A DNA stretch of 64,000 bases from Blattamonas nauphoetae (GCA_033064195.1 JARBJD010000211.1:1-64000); one strand, 5' to 3'. Shown: positions 10,960 to 21,390, counted from the first letter of the stretch. Numbers and translations are program-made. The notes: generated from the letters alone by a model not told the origin.

Positions 10960-13064
10960 ATGCCCGTCGACAAGAATTCAACCACTCTCCAAATTGACAA
11001 CGCAAAGGCGAAACATTCAGTTTGTCGATTTTCTCTCGATATTACTCTCAAATTTTTGGCAGAACTTTCTTGAAGTGTTTCTAAGCCAGATCTGTGGAGA
11101 GTGCAAACCACTCCGTCCAGTGATGTTGAATGGTCTCCTCATTCTTGCTTCTGGTTTGTCGCGACTTGTTTTCACTCTCCTTCGTTGATGACTTTGACAG
11201 AATCTGACTGGGCCCTCCCAACAATTCATGATGTGGAGTACATCAAACCTCTTGAAGAATATTGTGAAAAGACGCAGCCATGTGATGTTCCAGTTTGATC
11301 CCTTTGTTGTCAAAATTTCTCAGATTGAATTCCCGAAATTGTTGTATCTCATTGGTCTGTCAATGATTTGTGATGATCTTGACTTTTTTCATGATTTCTT
11401 CGATCAGCAAAATCATCAGAAGGTGAATGTCTTCGAATTTGTGAATCTTCGCTTCCATCGATCCTTCTCGATTGGATGATCTCAATTTCAGACGACGATA
11501 TGATCAATGAAGTTTTTCTTCTTCAATTTTTCAATCTTCTTTTCATAGATCGGAAATTGTCTTTTATTGTTAACTTCAACACATCGATCATATTCGGCAT
11601 TCCTCACCCACAACTTCACCAAATTTCTCGCCTTTATCGATCATTATGAGAATTCAGAGTCATCTTTTCCACGTTTGACAATTCTGGCCCATCTGTGTTT
11701 CTCCCAACAACTCGAAGTTTCGATGATGGCTCTCCAAGCACTCTCCACACAAAGCCTGTCTGATTCAAAAACACGCGACTTCCTCCTCAAACTCAAAGTG
11801 CCTTCTGCTTCGACTGCCCGTTCTTCGAAGCTTGTTCCATTCATCGGACAGCTGTGTGGAAGATTGCCCGAGCTTGTTTCGGAAATGAAGTCGCATGTCT
11901 CCAAATCGTCAGGATCGAATGCCACAATCTCTACTCGCTCCGCCAAACATTCCGCCAAATCACCACATCTCAACGGATACACTGTTTTGGAAGTGCTTTG
12001 TGAAGAATTCACTCTCCTCGCCACTCTGCTCTCTGAAACGGAAGATACCTTTGACGATGTGTGCCATTGTCTCTTCTCATCTTGTCCAGATTATGATCAA
12101 GTACGACTGTGTTCCTCTCATCAAATCAACCATCATCGCCTCCGTCAATCTGCTTGAGCAGCAGAAAAGTGATTCGAGTTGTTCACCTGCAGACAGAACC
12201 GACCTGTTGATCACCATTCTCGACAGTTCATGGAACTTTATTGCTTCGTGTTTCTGGAGATACCACGCATCACTCTCTCGAGTTGTCGAATCCACATTCT
12301 CCGATGTTCCGCTGCTGTGTTCACTTTTGGAGCGAACTTGTCATCACTCTTCACCAACAAAACTCTCTCATCTTCGAATGATCATCAATCTCGCGATCAA
12401 TCTGCCCCACCTGACTCCTCGCATGCATGCAGTGAATCTGGTTGCCCGAATGATCAACGCATCCAAGCCGATGGCAATCCCAACAACACACACTAATTTC
12501 CATCTGTGCCTCATCTGGGCTATCAGCAACCTGATTTGGAGCCCGACAAACATCACTCAAGACGAAGAAGGATGGAAGAGATTCCGAATGCTTCAATATG
12601 ATCGTGTGCTGAAGCCAGTTCAGCAATATCTGGTGTTCATTCTTCAGCGAGAGGAGTTCATTCCAACTGATGGTCCGAGCGACAAGGATCTTCCTTCTCG
12701 AATCGATCATCTTTTGGATCAGACATTGGCGCTCGAATGGGATCTGTTCGTATCTGGTGAGAATGTGGAGATGGGAAGAGAGGAGTGGGAAGTGGGGTGG
12801 TTGGTGGAGAAGACAAAACAGCAAGTATTGGGAGAGAGACTGAAGAGGATCAGGGGAGACGATGTGGAAATGAAGATGAATGAGAAAGCGAGATGGAAGA
12901 AGCGAGTTGAGAGACTTCGAGAAGCAGGACATGAAGACGCAATGGAAGGATGGTCTATAAGAAGGCATCGTGAAACACGTTATGAGATTGTGGAGTACCT
13001 GGCACGTTTGAGTGAGGAGAGTGGAATGAACAACGGAAGATGGAACGAATGGAGACACAATTAG
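10960..13064 (+). CDS. Intact six-exon solenoid-family protein, 606 aa
   Basis: Exons are 10960-11019, 11063-11153, 11201-11286, 11324-11422, 11549-12058 and 12090-13064. Introns of 43, 47, 37, 126 and 31 nt all start GT and end AG, and the exon lengths sum to 1821 nt, a whole number of codons. The protein starts MPVDKNSTTLQIDNAKAKHS, runs as amphipathic helices (CEEFTLLATLLSE, VVESTFSDVPLLCSLLERTC) and ends in a charged helix with EGWSIRRHRETRYEIVEYLA. Most differences from the upstream copy fall at third codon positions in exons 2-3, which supports coding. It belongs with the genes at 13447, 14609, 20015 and 22556 by shared blocks. The fold is inferred to be ARM/HEAT-like; role and location are unknown. 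No signal peptide or membrane segment is seen. Confidence 0.75.
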
Positions 13065-13446
13065 AATTGGATGGAAATTTCACGTTGTGTCGCAGCTTGA
13101 AAGTTTAAACTCATTGCTGGGCATGAAGCTGCTCTTGTCGTGACAGAGCAACCGAATGAGCCTTCCTCGTTGCCATCGAAGACCAGTTAATTTTTGGCAT
13201 GTGACATCCATTTTCGATATTTTGGGTGTCTGCCCTGTCAACCTTAGTTCTGTTCTTTGTCGCATTTCTGATAGTTCTGTTGATTTGAATGAGTTTTGAC
13301 AACATTGTGATTCATGAGGAATAACTGAACAATTAACCAAACCAGATTTCACCAATAAACTTCAAAGAACAGCGAATTGTCCAAGGGAATGAAAGATCCT
13401 GAATGAAGGGCATGATCAGATCGTCAAGAGTTCCAACACTTTATCG
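13065..13446. other. No supported gene
   Basis: Only short open frames are present. It lies between two genes of the same family and may hold the 3' end signals of one and the promoter of the next. Confidence 0.4.
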
Positions 13447-14430
13447 ATGACAAAATCACCCGTCGAATCTCTGGCAATCACTGCAACATGTGTTCCACCC
13501 GTATTCACGCGCACGGACCCATCAACCATCAGAACAGTCGACCAAGCGTCACCGTTGTTCATTTCGCTTGTGGAATTCGTGAAAGCCGGAAACACACTGG
13601 ATGATGCATCAACCAGCAACGCTTGTGCTGTTCTCCGTTCGATGATATCCGACTCTCTCTCGCCGCTCTCTGACAAACCAGTTCTTTTCGATCTGGTCCC
13701 ACAGTCGCCCCGATCTTGCTCTGGTTTCGCAGAATCGATGATTGTTCTCCTGACATGCCCTTCCACGAATCTTGTGCTCTCCTCACTCTCCCTTCTCCGT
13801 GAAGTCGTGCGGTGCCACTATTCCGATGATTGTCTTTCCCTCATCGAAACTGGATTCTTTGCCCGCTTGCCACAATCTTTCTTTTTGCAGAATCTGCATC
13901 TGATGGCTCAGCCGAGATTGTTCGCTGTGGATGTCGTGTACCGTTGTGCAATGTGCCTCCTCCCGATTAATGTCCAGTTCATCACTCGCACACGGAATCT
14001 CTCGATTGCCTCCGTTCGAAGGATCACTTTTCAGAAGCTCGTCCAGCCTCTCCAACCATTCCTGGAATATGTCTGCTCAAACAGACACACAATTGGAGAT
14101 TGCGAAGACTCGCGCCCTTTCATGAAGCTCCTCGGAATTAAGATCCGAGTCGCACATTGCTTTGAAGCGATGACGGCATTCGTGCTGTCCTCGTCAGTGC
14201 CTGTTGCGTTTGCAGACACTTTCGTCAACTGTCGCTCAGAACAGGCCTTCACTCTCTTGCTGAATCTGTTCGAAAGTGTGGAAGAATGGAAGAACGAAGA
14301 CGCTGCTGTTCAAAAGAGAGGCGAACGGATTCTGACCCGCCTTTGCGAAGAAGGCGTGTGGGATGACGTTGAGGTTCACACAACCGCGCGAGGCAGACAG
14401 GAAGGCGCTGGAGACATCACGTTCTTCTGA
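13447..14430 (+). CDS. Solenoid-family protein, single exon, 327 aa
   Basis: The ATG at 13447 opens an uninterrupted frame of 327 codons to TGA. Block order matches the minus-strand relatives. An N-terminal FISLVEFVKAGNTLDDASTS corresponds to FLSLIATLKLQPELDDYLKA at 22556-23620. A middle block LQPFLEYVCSNRHTIGDCED corresponds to SENYLWHLCANRYSIIDGDQ in the gene at 14609-17751. The end, FESVEEWKNEDAAVQKRGER, is charged. The protein is helical with no signal peptide or membrane segment. It is more diverged from the others than they are from each other, and lacks the introns of the 606-aa type. Function is unknown. The start is chosen as the first ATG with the family block following directly. 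Confidence 0.65.
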   Translation: MTKSPVESLAITATCVPPVFTRTDPSTIRTVDQASPLFISLVEFVKAGNTLDDASTSNACAVLRSMISDSLSPLSDKPVLFDLVPQSPRSCSGFAESMIVLLTCPSTNLVLSSLSLLREVVRCHYSDDCLSLIETGFFARLPQSFFLQNLHLMAQPRLFAVDVVYRCAMCLLPINVQFITRTRNLSIASVRRITFQKLVQPLQPFLEYVCSNRHTIGDCEDSRPFMKLLGIKIRVAHCFEAMTAFVLSSSVPVAFADTFVNCRSEQAFTLLLNLFESVEEWKNEDAAVQKRGERILTRLCEEGVWDDVEVHTTARGRQEGAGDITFF

Positions 14431-15528
14431 ATGAGACTGATTTGTGTGTTGGGTGGGAACATTCGCCATAAATCAGTGATTTAACTGCCCCTGTTCTGTT
14501 TGTTGTGAAATTAATTGATGAAGTGAGGAAGGATGAAGTGATCAAGATGAAAAAAGAGAAGCTAATCCCTGCCAATCATCCAGTCGATGTTGACAGCTTC
14601 AGTCCACTTCACAGGCAACGTTTGAAACGGTCTGGACAGTTCAAGCCCAGCATGTTGTTGACAAAGATCAAGTCGTCAACAACCAATCCTCCGTAGTAGG
14701 TGTTTCGGTCTCTTTGCAGAAGTGCTTCACTCACATCGGAGAATCTCTCCAATCTCAGCATTCGATTCACTGTCTTAAAACTCTGCTGCACTTTTCCCCT
14801 TTTTCTGTTCCCTTCTCGTTGGAGCTCGATCATGTGATACCGAAACCAATAGATTGGGAAATCATTTTCGAAGAATGTGAGAGAACTCGGGATCGTGAGA
14901 AACACTGGCAGAGTTTGAACATAGTCCATTGTCGGTTGATAAGAATGAGATATTCGGAGGAGATCGGTGAGGAGTGTCAGAAAATGCCAGGATTGGTCCC
15001 CATCGATGATCGAATAGCGGTTCGCGCACAAATGCCAAAGATAGTTCTCCGAAGGAACGAGAATTTGTGTCAAAACTGTCTCGTGAACAGTTTGTTCTTC
15101 ATTGCGATCTTCACTTCCAAGTTTTGCGAGATAACTCGGAGTTGCAACCCAGAGAGAGAATATGAGGCTTAAAATGAGACCAGTGTGGATATCTTCTGCA
15201 TCGTGAAAAGAGAGAGACTGTGGATTGATCGTCATGATGAGGTGAGGGAAGATGTCAGCGTTCATGATCAAAAGGTAATCGTTCATTGAACAATCTCTGA
15301 TCAGACCTCTGAGAATCTTCATTGACGATGTGATGATGTCCCGATTGCCAGAAGAAATGAGGACCTTAAACGATTGCACAAAGTCAGTCAGCGATTCATC
15401 AGACGATTCAACGAGCGTCCCGAGAATCGGTACGAATCTTTGGGCATTCCTCCACCACACAGATTTCAGGAATTTCGCGGCTTTCGTCTCAAGTGAGTCA
15501 TCCAAAGCAGACTGGACCTTCAAGGCGG

Positions 15529-15537
15529 CGACGAGAT
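15529..15537. repeat. Left 9-bp target-site duplication
   Basis: CGACGAGAT, repeated exactly at 17652-17660 directly outside the other end of the inserted element. A perfect 9-bp duplication is the hallmark length of Mutator-superfamily insertions. Confidence 0.85.
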
Positions 15538-15931
15538 GAGGGGCACAGATTTTTGGACACTTTTGATCGAATTCACCGAAATTTTGACACCTGTCATTTT
15601 CACCGAAATATGGACACCTAAATTGGTTTTCAAAACCGAGATTTGGACACCACCGATCAATTGACACCTCCGGGCCCGGAGGTGTCAATTGATCGGTTTA
15701 GCGAATGACAGAAAAAGGTACGAGCAAAAAGAGAAATGTCAAAATTCTACACAAAAAGAGGGCACAAGACGAATTTCGATTAGATTGCGAGGGGAAGACG
15801 ATGTTCAACAGAACGAATGAGATCGTCAAAGAGTCGAGAATTTATGGTCTAAAACGAGGAGAGATGGTAAAAACAAGAGGAAATTCATACCAGAGAGTCC
15901 GGAGCCGGTTCAGAGTCGAGGCAACTGCCTC
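15538..15931. repeat. Left inverted arm of the Mutator-like element
   Basis: Inverted partner of 17258-17651. It ends in GAGGCAACTGCCTC, itself nearly palindromic. It encodes a 75-codon open stretch beginning MTEKGTSKKRNVKILHKKRA on the plus strand; the same peptide is encoded on the minus strand by the right arm. Confidence 0.8.
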
Positions 15932-17257
15932 ATCGTCGCTTCTGCAACAACCCAAATGAGATCGTCAATTTCGGCTTCCACTCCCGACTCCACTTGTTCT
16001 GTGTCGATCTCACACACATCGCCTTCCTCGTCATCCGCATCGGGATCCCGTTCCAACACATTCAGACCATATCGCTTTCCAAACTCATCCAAAATCGACA
16101 ACAGTCCTGCTTCGTTCCCTTCCACTCCCCCGACCCTCCGAAGTTCGAATCCATCGTCCCAGTCCGCTTTTCTTGCTTTTCGCTGCCTGTGTCACTACTT
16201 CTTTGGCGAAGTCTTTCGAGTTCGTCGTTCTCCTTTGTCCAGCACCAACAATCGCTTCGCCAGTGTTCTGTCGTGTTCCATGTTTGTCAGCCACTCCACT
16301 TCCCATTCTTAGTGCCCACTTTCAACCAAATCGTCCGCTTGCCCTTCCAAGTGCCACGCACGAACTACAAATCGGTACAGCGACGATACGCGCTTTTCCA
16401 GCTGTGCCCGATCAGACCCCGCCGACCCAAGCACCGATTCGTGGCGCACAACGAACGAGAGGAACGGGAACGCAGGAGCGAAGACGTTGGCCATGCGAAG
16501 TGATTTGAGTTCGTTCTCGTCTTCCTGCGACATTTTTCGCGCAGTCCGAAGGAGGTGGAAGATCAGGCGCAGCATGTGCTGATGCACGGCTGGCTGTGAC
16601 AGTCCAATCCGAGGCAGGTCCAGCGATGCCACGAGCGACGACACGATCTGCCCCTTCATCATGTCCAGTCGGTGTAACGGACGCCGCGCAACAAGATTCC
16701 CCAACATCCGCACGTGCTCCCTCACTTCCCCCGCTTTCGCCACCTTGCTCGTCCTCATTGCCATCTCCACAAGCTCCCCCACATCTGCGAACGTCGACTC
16801 CACCACAATCGACAGGTCGATCGTCCGAGCCGTCACACAATCAGCCAGTGTCTTCCAGCACTGTTCCAGCAGCCGTGCCACTTCGGGTGAGGTCTGTGTG
16901 GAGGACGGGCGAGTGGTAGGCGGAGAGGGCGTGGGGGGAGGAGGGTGGTGTTGGAGAGCGGCTTCGAGCACAACGCGGACAGAAGGAACGAGGTTCAGAT
17001 CAACAACCATCTGACGAAGAGACGAGGGGAGATGAGAGGAGAGAATGAGAATGAAATGAACGAAACAGTGAGAAGTGAAGCAGAAACAAAAAGGGCGATT
17101 TGGGAAGCACACTTCTGGAATGTACGACGTCTCTTTCAAAACCAGTCTGTACCGAAGAGTCAAGCCATTCGACAGAATCGACAGTGCAGCTTTTGCTCTC
17201 GTCCCACACTCGACCTCCTTCCCATCCAACACTTGCTCGTCGCTAGGCAGCGCGGGC
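15932..17257 (-). pseudogene. Captured solenoid-family gene inside the element
   Basis: The minus strand encodes a relative of the host family. TIDLSIVVESTFADVGELVE matches SLSRVVESTFSDVPLLCSLL of the 606-aa gene, and REHVRMLGNLVARRPLHRLD matches its LSHLRMIINLAINLPHLTPR. A 102-nt segment (about 17099-16998) begins gtgtgc and ends cag at the same place as the 31-nt fifth intron of the host genes, so capture was at the DNA level and not through mRNA. The frame starts in the right arm (ATG at 17484) and is open for 391 codons to 16309. A TAA there is followed by EWEVEWLTN, which matches EEWEVGWLVEK of the host gene, and then by pieces in other frames down to 15932. The 3' third is thus degenerate, whereas the first 1.2 kb is open and could yield a chimeric protein. 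Confidence 0.7.
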
Positions 17258-17651
17258 GAGGCAGTTGCCTCGACTCTGAACCGGCTCCGGACTCTCTGGT
17301 ATGAATTTCCTCTTGTTTTTACCATCTCTCCTCGTTTTAGACCATAAATTCTCGACTCTTTGACGATCTCATTCGTTCTGTTGAACATCGTCTTCCCCTC
17401 GCAATCTAATCGAAATTCGTCTTGTGCCCTCTTTTTGTGTAGAATTTTGACATTTCTCTTTTTGCTCGTACCTTTTTCTGTCATTCGCTAAACCGATCAA
17501 TTGACACCTCCGGGCCCGGAGGTGTCAATTGATCGGTGGTGTCCAAATCTCGGTTTTGAAAACCAATTTAGGTGTCCATATTTCGGTGAAAATGACAGGT
17601 GTCAAAATTTCGGTGAATTCGATCAAAAGTGTCCATATTTCTGCGCATCTC
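17258..17651. repeat. Right inverted arm of the Mutator-like element
   Basis: Inverted partner of 15538-15931. It supplies an ATG at 17484 that opens into the captured gene. The direct repeat CGACGAGAT follows at 17652-17660. Confidence 0.8.
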
Positions 17652-17751
17652 CGACGAGATACCGGAAGACAACAGCCTCTTGGGGATCATATGCTAAAGC
17701 ATTGAATGTCCAATTCAGGAAAGGTGAGGACTCTGATGAGCATGGCGACAT

Positions 17752-18119
17752 TGCGAGAATTGGTTTGTTCATGGCCAGACGCAGTAAATTGTCGACAGAC
17801 AATTAGATCCAACCACACTTTATTTTGGTTCTGGTGGACTGTTTCCAAAATGGTTTTTTTCTTCGCATTTGCATCTGACTCAGATAGTTGTCAGGTTCTA
17901 TCAGATTCTCGAAGAATTTCCCCCTATATCACCGTTTCTCGGGACATCTCGACTTTCGCCTCCAACACCAACAATACAAAGGAAAGGAAAATTCCCTGAA
18001 AGATCCGAGGATGATATTGACAATATCGACAAATGTTCTTTGCTTGTTTGGTATGAACTGTCATCCTCAGAAGATTCTCTTGAATTCTCTGGGAGAGTCG
18101 CACCGGCTTGACCTGTTGT
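17752..18119. other. Flank of the split gene; no supported gene
   Basis: This is presumably the promoter side of the minus-strand gene starting at 17751. Only short frames are seen on the plus strand, none with a recognisable domain. Confidence 0.35.
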
Positions 18120-18575
18120 GTTAGAACCCCTGTAAGAAATGGATCGTTTCTTCAAGATTAAAGAGATGTTGTTCAAACGGAGTAATTCAACACAAAACAA
18201 TGAAGTGAACGAGTGGTGCTCCGACCTGCACGAATGATCCCAAAGTTGCAGCCATTCTGAGAGAAGATGAGACGAGTGTGGACAGTCTTCCGTCAACAGT
18301 TGTCAACTTTGAGTGGTATCTGGCTTTGGCAGAGTGTCTACAGAGTCAGACGGTGTTGGAGTTGCATTGGACTGCTGTCCAACCGAAGAAGGGGTTTGTG
18401 GGTCTCCTCGTCTTTGTCCAAATGGCTGTTCTCGGGGCTCAAATCCTCTTCCTGTATTCTGACTAAATCCTGTGTTTTGTCGTCCAAATCCAGCGATTTC
18501 AAGAGGATCGTTTTGCTTCCCAAATCCTCCATCCAGCTTCGTTCCAAATCCTCTCTCTTGTTTCGATCCAAACTA
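18095..18575 (-). pseudogene. Copy of the FG-tail and 3' flank of the gene at 36772-42135
   Basis: Reading the minus strand from 18575 gives FGSKQERGFGTKLDGGFGKQ and then PFGQRRGDPQTPSSVGQQSN, ending DTTQS and a TGA at 18303. This is almost the same as the last 90 residues of the large FG-tail gene, whose TGA is at 36774-36772. The 3' flank down to about 18095 also matches 36560-36771. Upstream of 18575 the match stops within 80 bp of a transposon end, so the rest of the gene is absent. It is a 3'-end fragment moved or left by duplication. Confidence 0.7.
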
Positions 18576-18651
18576 CCCTCCTTGTTGTTCGAGTTGTGCC
18601 GCCCAGAAAATCACTCCAGTTCCGTTTCGCCTCCCAACGAACCTACAGCTA

Positions 18652-19658
18652 TAGGGGGTGAACTAATTCTGTCCCCGCAGGTTTTCTCTGTATCGAAGGT
18701 GTGACCAGCACTGATTTTTTCATCAATGTCTTACACATAGCCAATTCATGTTTATGTCAGAATTTTCTATTTTTTGTGCTACAGATCTCTCAATTCAGAC
18801 ATTTCTGATTGTGATTTACGAATATTTTCTTCTGTGTGAAACTTCGACAGAAATACATTAACTATAGGAGTTCTTTTCAACTCTTTTCTCGTGATGTGCT
18901 CTAAAAAATGCACATAAAGAGCTCCATTCACGGTGGTCGTGGAAAAAGAAAAGTCGATCTCTTTTCGTTCGAAGGTTGGTATAGCGTGGTCGATCATAAA
19001 TATCACGTAGGAGGCCTTCTTATAATCTGAAAAGTCCTGAAATAAGAAAATGAGACTTGAATCGAAGCCACTGTCAAGATCCACGACAATGGGGATGAAA
19101 ACTCTAACCACGGTAGAAATTTCAATCTTCCATTGAAACGTGTATTTCTTCACTATTATCCAGAAATGAAAACTGATTTTGATAAAAGAAAATCGCAATA
19201 CCTTTCCTGAGGATCGAAAGAGATAGTGAACGAGAGGACATATGATTTCATTGAAATCGATTGTCTACAAAAAATTGTCAAATTCTATGCATTTTGAGAG
19301 CAATTATTTGAATAATGATGAGGATAGACATCTAGGAATCTGTCCTGTCATCCATTGCATGGATCCTCCATTTGACTTTAATAGGATTGATCTTCGTTCG
19401 TTATTCACAAATTCGAGTTTTTTGAATCTCGATGAATCCGTTTGATCAACATTCTTTCCTGGAAAAGTGAGAATTGAAAGAGAATTGTCTGTCTGAGATC
19501 TCATTTTTCCTGAAAGTATCGAATTAAGTCGTAATGATGTAAAATGAAAACAATAATCGATGTACCGACTATGTGTAAGCTTTATACTTGTATTGTTTGT
19601 TGCATCCCTTCCCTACATATTGAGAAAGTTGGAGGGGACATAATTAGTTCACCCCCTA
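18652..19658. mobile_element. 1.0-kb TA-flanked inverted-repeat element, copy 1
   Basis: The element starts TAGGGGGTGAACTAATTCTG and ends with the inverse of that (…TTAGTTCACCCCCTA), with TA on both outer sides. A TA duplication is the mark of Tc1/mariner-type transposition. It is 1007 bp and AT-rich. A minus-strand frame of 139 codons (19198-18779) shows no transposase motif. Copy 2 (21391-22402) is the same family in the opposite orientation: the inner sequence next to this element's left end (TCTTACAC.TAGCCAATTCAT) matches the inverse of the sequence next to copy 2's right end. It is probably a non-autonomous element. Confidence 0.7.
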
Positions 19659-19660
19659 TA

Positions 19661-20014
19661 TCAGTTCACAATAAACTCATCGAATCTTCATCAATCCGTG
19701 AAGGTTATTCCACAAAGTGGGACAGTGACAGCTAAAGGCTTAACAATCGATGCGACACTCAACGCTCCCGTCCCTTTTGCTTCTTCACTGCGTCCGTCCC
19801 ATTCTGCCAAGAGCTTTCTTCTTTCGATTTCAACTGTTTGTTCTCTTGTTTCTGTCAGGTGGTCGTCTTTCACTGTTTGTTCAAGTCGACGATCAATCAT
19901 GACGGGGAGGAATGTGGAAAGTGTGTGTGAATCATGAAGAGGTGCGGGAGACGGTTGAGTGTGGGGAGCGAAGGGTGTTGTTCAGTTCGAGTCTTTGCAG
20001 GTTCTTGTCTGTTT
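19661..20014. other. No supported gene
   Basis: Short open frames on both strands with no domain. It is the 3' flank of the solenoid gene ending at 20015. Confidence 0.4.
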
Positions 20015-21088
20015 CTATAACTGTTTTGGAACGTTCATGCCCAGCAAGTTGTTCCATTCGATCGAGGAGAAAACACTTAATTTTCCTCTCAAATCGTTTT
20101 TGTCGTTTCGCAGCTTTTCGTCAATCACATCTTCGATGCCCTCCATTCTCAACATTCGAAGGAATATCTTCCCCATCTCTCGCATTCCCCCTCGTGTTGC
20201 GTTGTATTCCTGCTGAATATCGACCAGTAAAGACAGAAAACTCCAGATTGAGCGGTCATTCGCGGAGAATGTGAGACAACTTGGGATCGTGAGAAAAACA
20301 GGCATATTCAAAACAAAATCCATTGTCGGTTGAAAAGAAGAAGATAGCCGGAGGAGCATTGCAAGAAGACGCATAAAGCCACAATATTCGTCTCCATCGA
20401 CGATCGAATAGCGGTTCACGCACACATGCCAAATGTACTTCTCCAACGGGGCGATAACTTGCTTCAGAACCGTCTCACGAACAGCTTGTTTTTCATTCCG
20501 ATCTTCAATTCCGAGTTGACTCAGACCATCTGGAGTTGCGAGCCAGATTGATTCGCGGATGGTTTTCATGATGTTGATGTGGATATCGACTCCTTCTGAG
20601 AATGAAAGAGACAGTTGATTGAATGTGGTGAGGAGTTGTGGGAAAATATCAGCGTGAAGGAGGGCAAGTCGGACTTCTGGAGAACACTAATCGATCAGTT
20701 TTCTGAGCATCTTCATTGTTGCGGTGGTAATGACAAGATTGGGCGATGAAACGAGCGCCACAGGGGACTGTACGAATTCTGGAGAAGAGTTATCAGAACT
20801 CGACTGAAGGCTGTTGAGAAAACCATCTGCCGTTTCTGCATTATCCGGAGTCATTAATTCGAGAAGTTTCACGGCCTTCTCTTCCAGAGAGTCATCAAGT
20901 GCAGGCTGCAACTTCACAGTGGCAATGAGAGATCGAAAGACAACGGCACCTTCGTGTTCAGAGCCAAACCTTTCTTCGCTCCAATTCAGGAAAGTATCAC
21001 AATCTAGAGAAGATGAAAGGTAGTGTGAAGAGATACCAGGGCAAGGAGAATCAGGGGATGGGTTAATAGTCTTGTCTAAAGCTGTCAT
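20015..21088 (-). pseudogene. Solenoid-family gene with one in-frame TAG
   Basis: Exon 1 is 21088-21037 (MTALDKTINPSPDSPCP). A 33-nt GT-AG intron (21036-21004) follows, then exon 2 is 21003-20015 beginning DCDTFLNWSEERF. Together they make 347 codons, the family's normal length. A single TAG at 20689-20687 follows MLRKLID; relatives have N or D at that place (LIWNIS, LIRDCS). After it the frame continues without fault through LALLHADIFPQLLTTFNQ, HVCVNRYSIVDGDEYCGF and EWNNLLGMNVPKQL. The lesion is either a young nonsense mutation, a sequence error, or read-through. The gene lies between two inverted copies of a 1-kb transposable element. Function is unknown. Confidence 0.65.
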
Positions 21089-21390
21089 TCTTTCAGATTT
21101 GGAGTTCAATCGCTCGGTATGGATCAGAACACAAGCTTGCACAAGAAAGAGAGTGAGATGAAATACCCATCGCAAATGAACAAAGAGATCAGACAACGAT
21201 GATTGAGATAATCTATCAAGGAAGAGAAAGACGGTCAAGGACTAAAACGAAGCTTGGCATCATTTCGATAAATAACAGAATCGTCTTGTCCCCCATCAAT
21301 CGTCACCATCCATACAGCGATCGACGCATTGTCTTTCATAAAGGAGCAGTGCGAGAGTGGCGCCGAAGGCGAAGGAGAGTGTGGTGACTA

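Larger units (their letters stand above)
6820..13064 (+). repeat. Tandem duplication of a beta-helix fragment plus solenoid gene
   Basis: The order beta-helix fragment, LFD..VLEAL relic, solenoid gene occurs twice: 6820-10243 and 10340-13064. Identity by eye is highest over the 5' flank and first exons (8041-8520 against 10853-11330) and lower over the last exon. The first unit has extra AT-rich DNA (about 7400-8040). This is direct evidence of local segmental duplication. Confidence 0.7.
15538..17651 (-). mobile_element. Mutator-like, gene-carrying (Pack-MULE-type) element, 2114 bp
   Basis: The element is bounded by 9-bp direct repeats CGACGAGAT. It has long inverted arms of 394 bp each (15538-15931 and 17258-17651), near-identical except for the outermost 20 bases (GAGGGGCACAG against GAGATGCGCAG). 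Each arm contains a perfect 44-bp palindrome around CCGGGCCCGG (15653-15696 and 17493-17536) and repeated short motifs (CACCGAAAT, GGACACCT) near its outer end that could be transposase-binding sites. No transposase is encoded. The interior carries a captured copy of the host solenoid family, including an intron. Long arms, 9-bp duplications and host gene cargo are the features that define Pack-MULEs in plants. Assignment to the superfamily is from structure only. Confidence 0.75.
14609..17751 (-). pseudogene. Solenoid-family gene split by a Mutator-like element
   Basis: The gene starts at ATG 17751 (MSPCSSESSPFLNWTFNALA) and reads to 17652, where an inserted element begins. It resumes at 15537 and ends at 14609. 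Across the 9-bp target duplication the host sequence joins in frame as VVFRYLVAALKVQSALDDSL, which matches VVFRSLIATVKLQPALDDSL in the copy at 20015-21088. Apart from the insertion the whole reading frame of about 340 codons is open, so the insertion is recent. Conserved blocks include HLCANRYSIIDGDQSWHFLT, YVQTLPVFLTIPSSLTFFEN and a C-terminal NMLGLNCPDRF. Function is unknown; the fold is inferred to be helical repeats. With the element in place the natural stop and splice context is lost, so the gene is probably inactive. Confidence 0.75.

Noticed and set aside
15705-15959. An independent small gene encoding MTEKGTSKKRNVK…
   Set aside because: The frame lies inside an inverted arm present twice in the element and is not found outside it in this window.
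20687-20689. TAG as a glutamine codon (non-standard code)
   Set aside because: Relatives have N or D at this place and genes here end in TAA, TAG and TGA, so one site is not enough to propose reassignment; kept only as a question.
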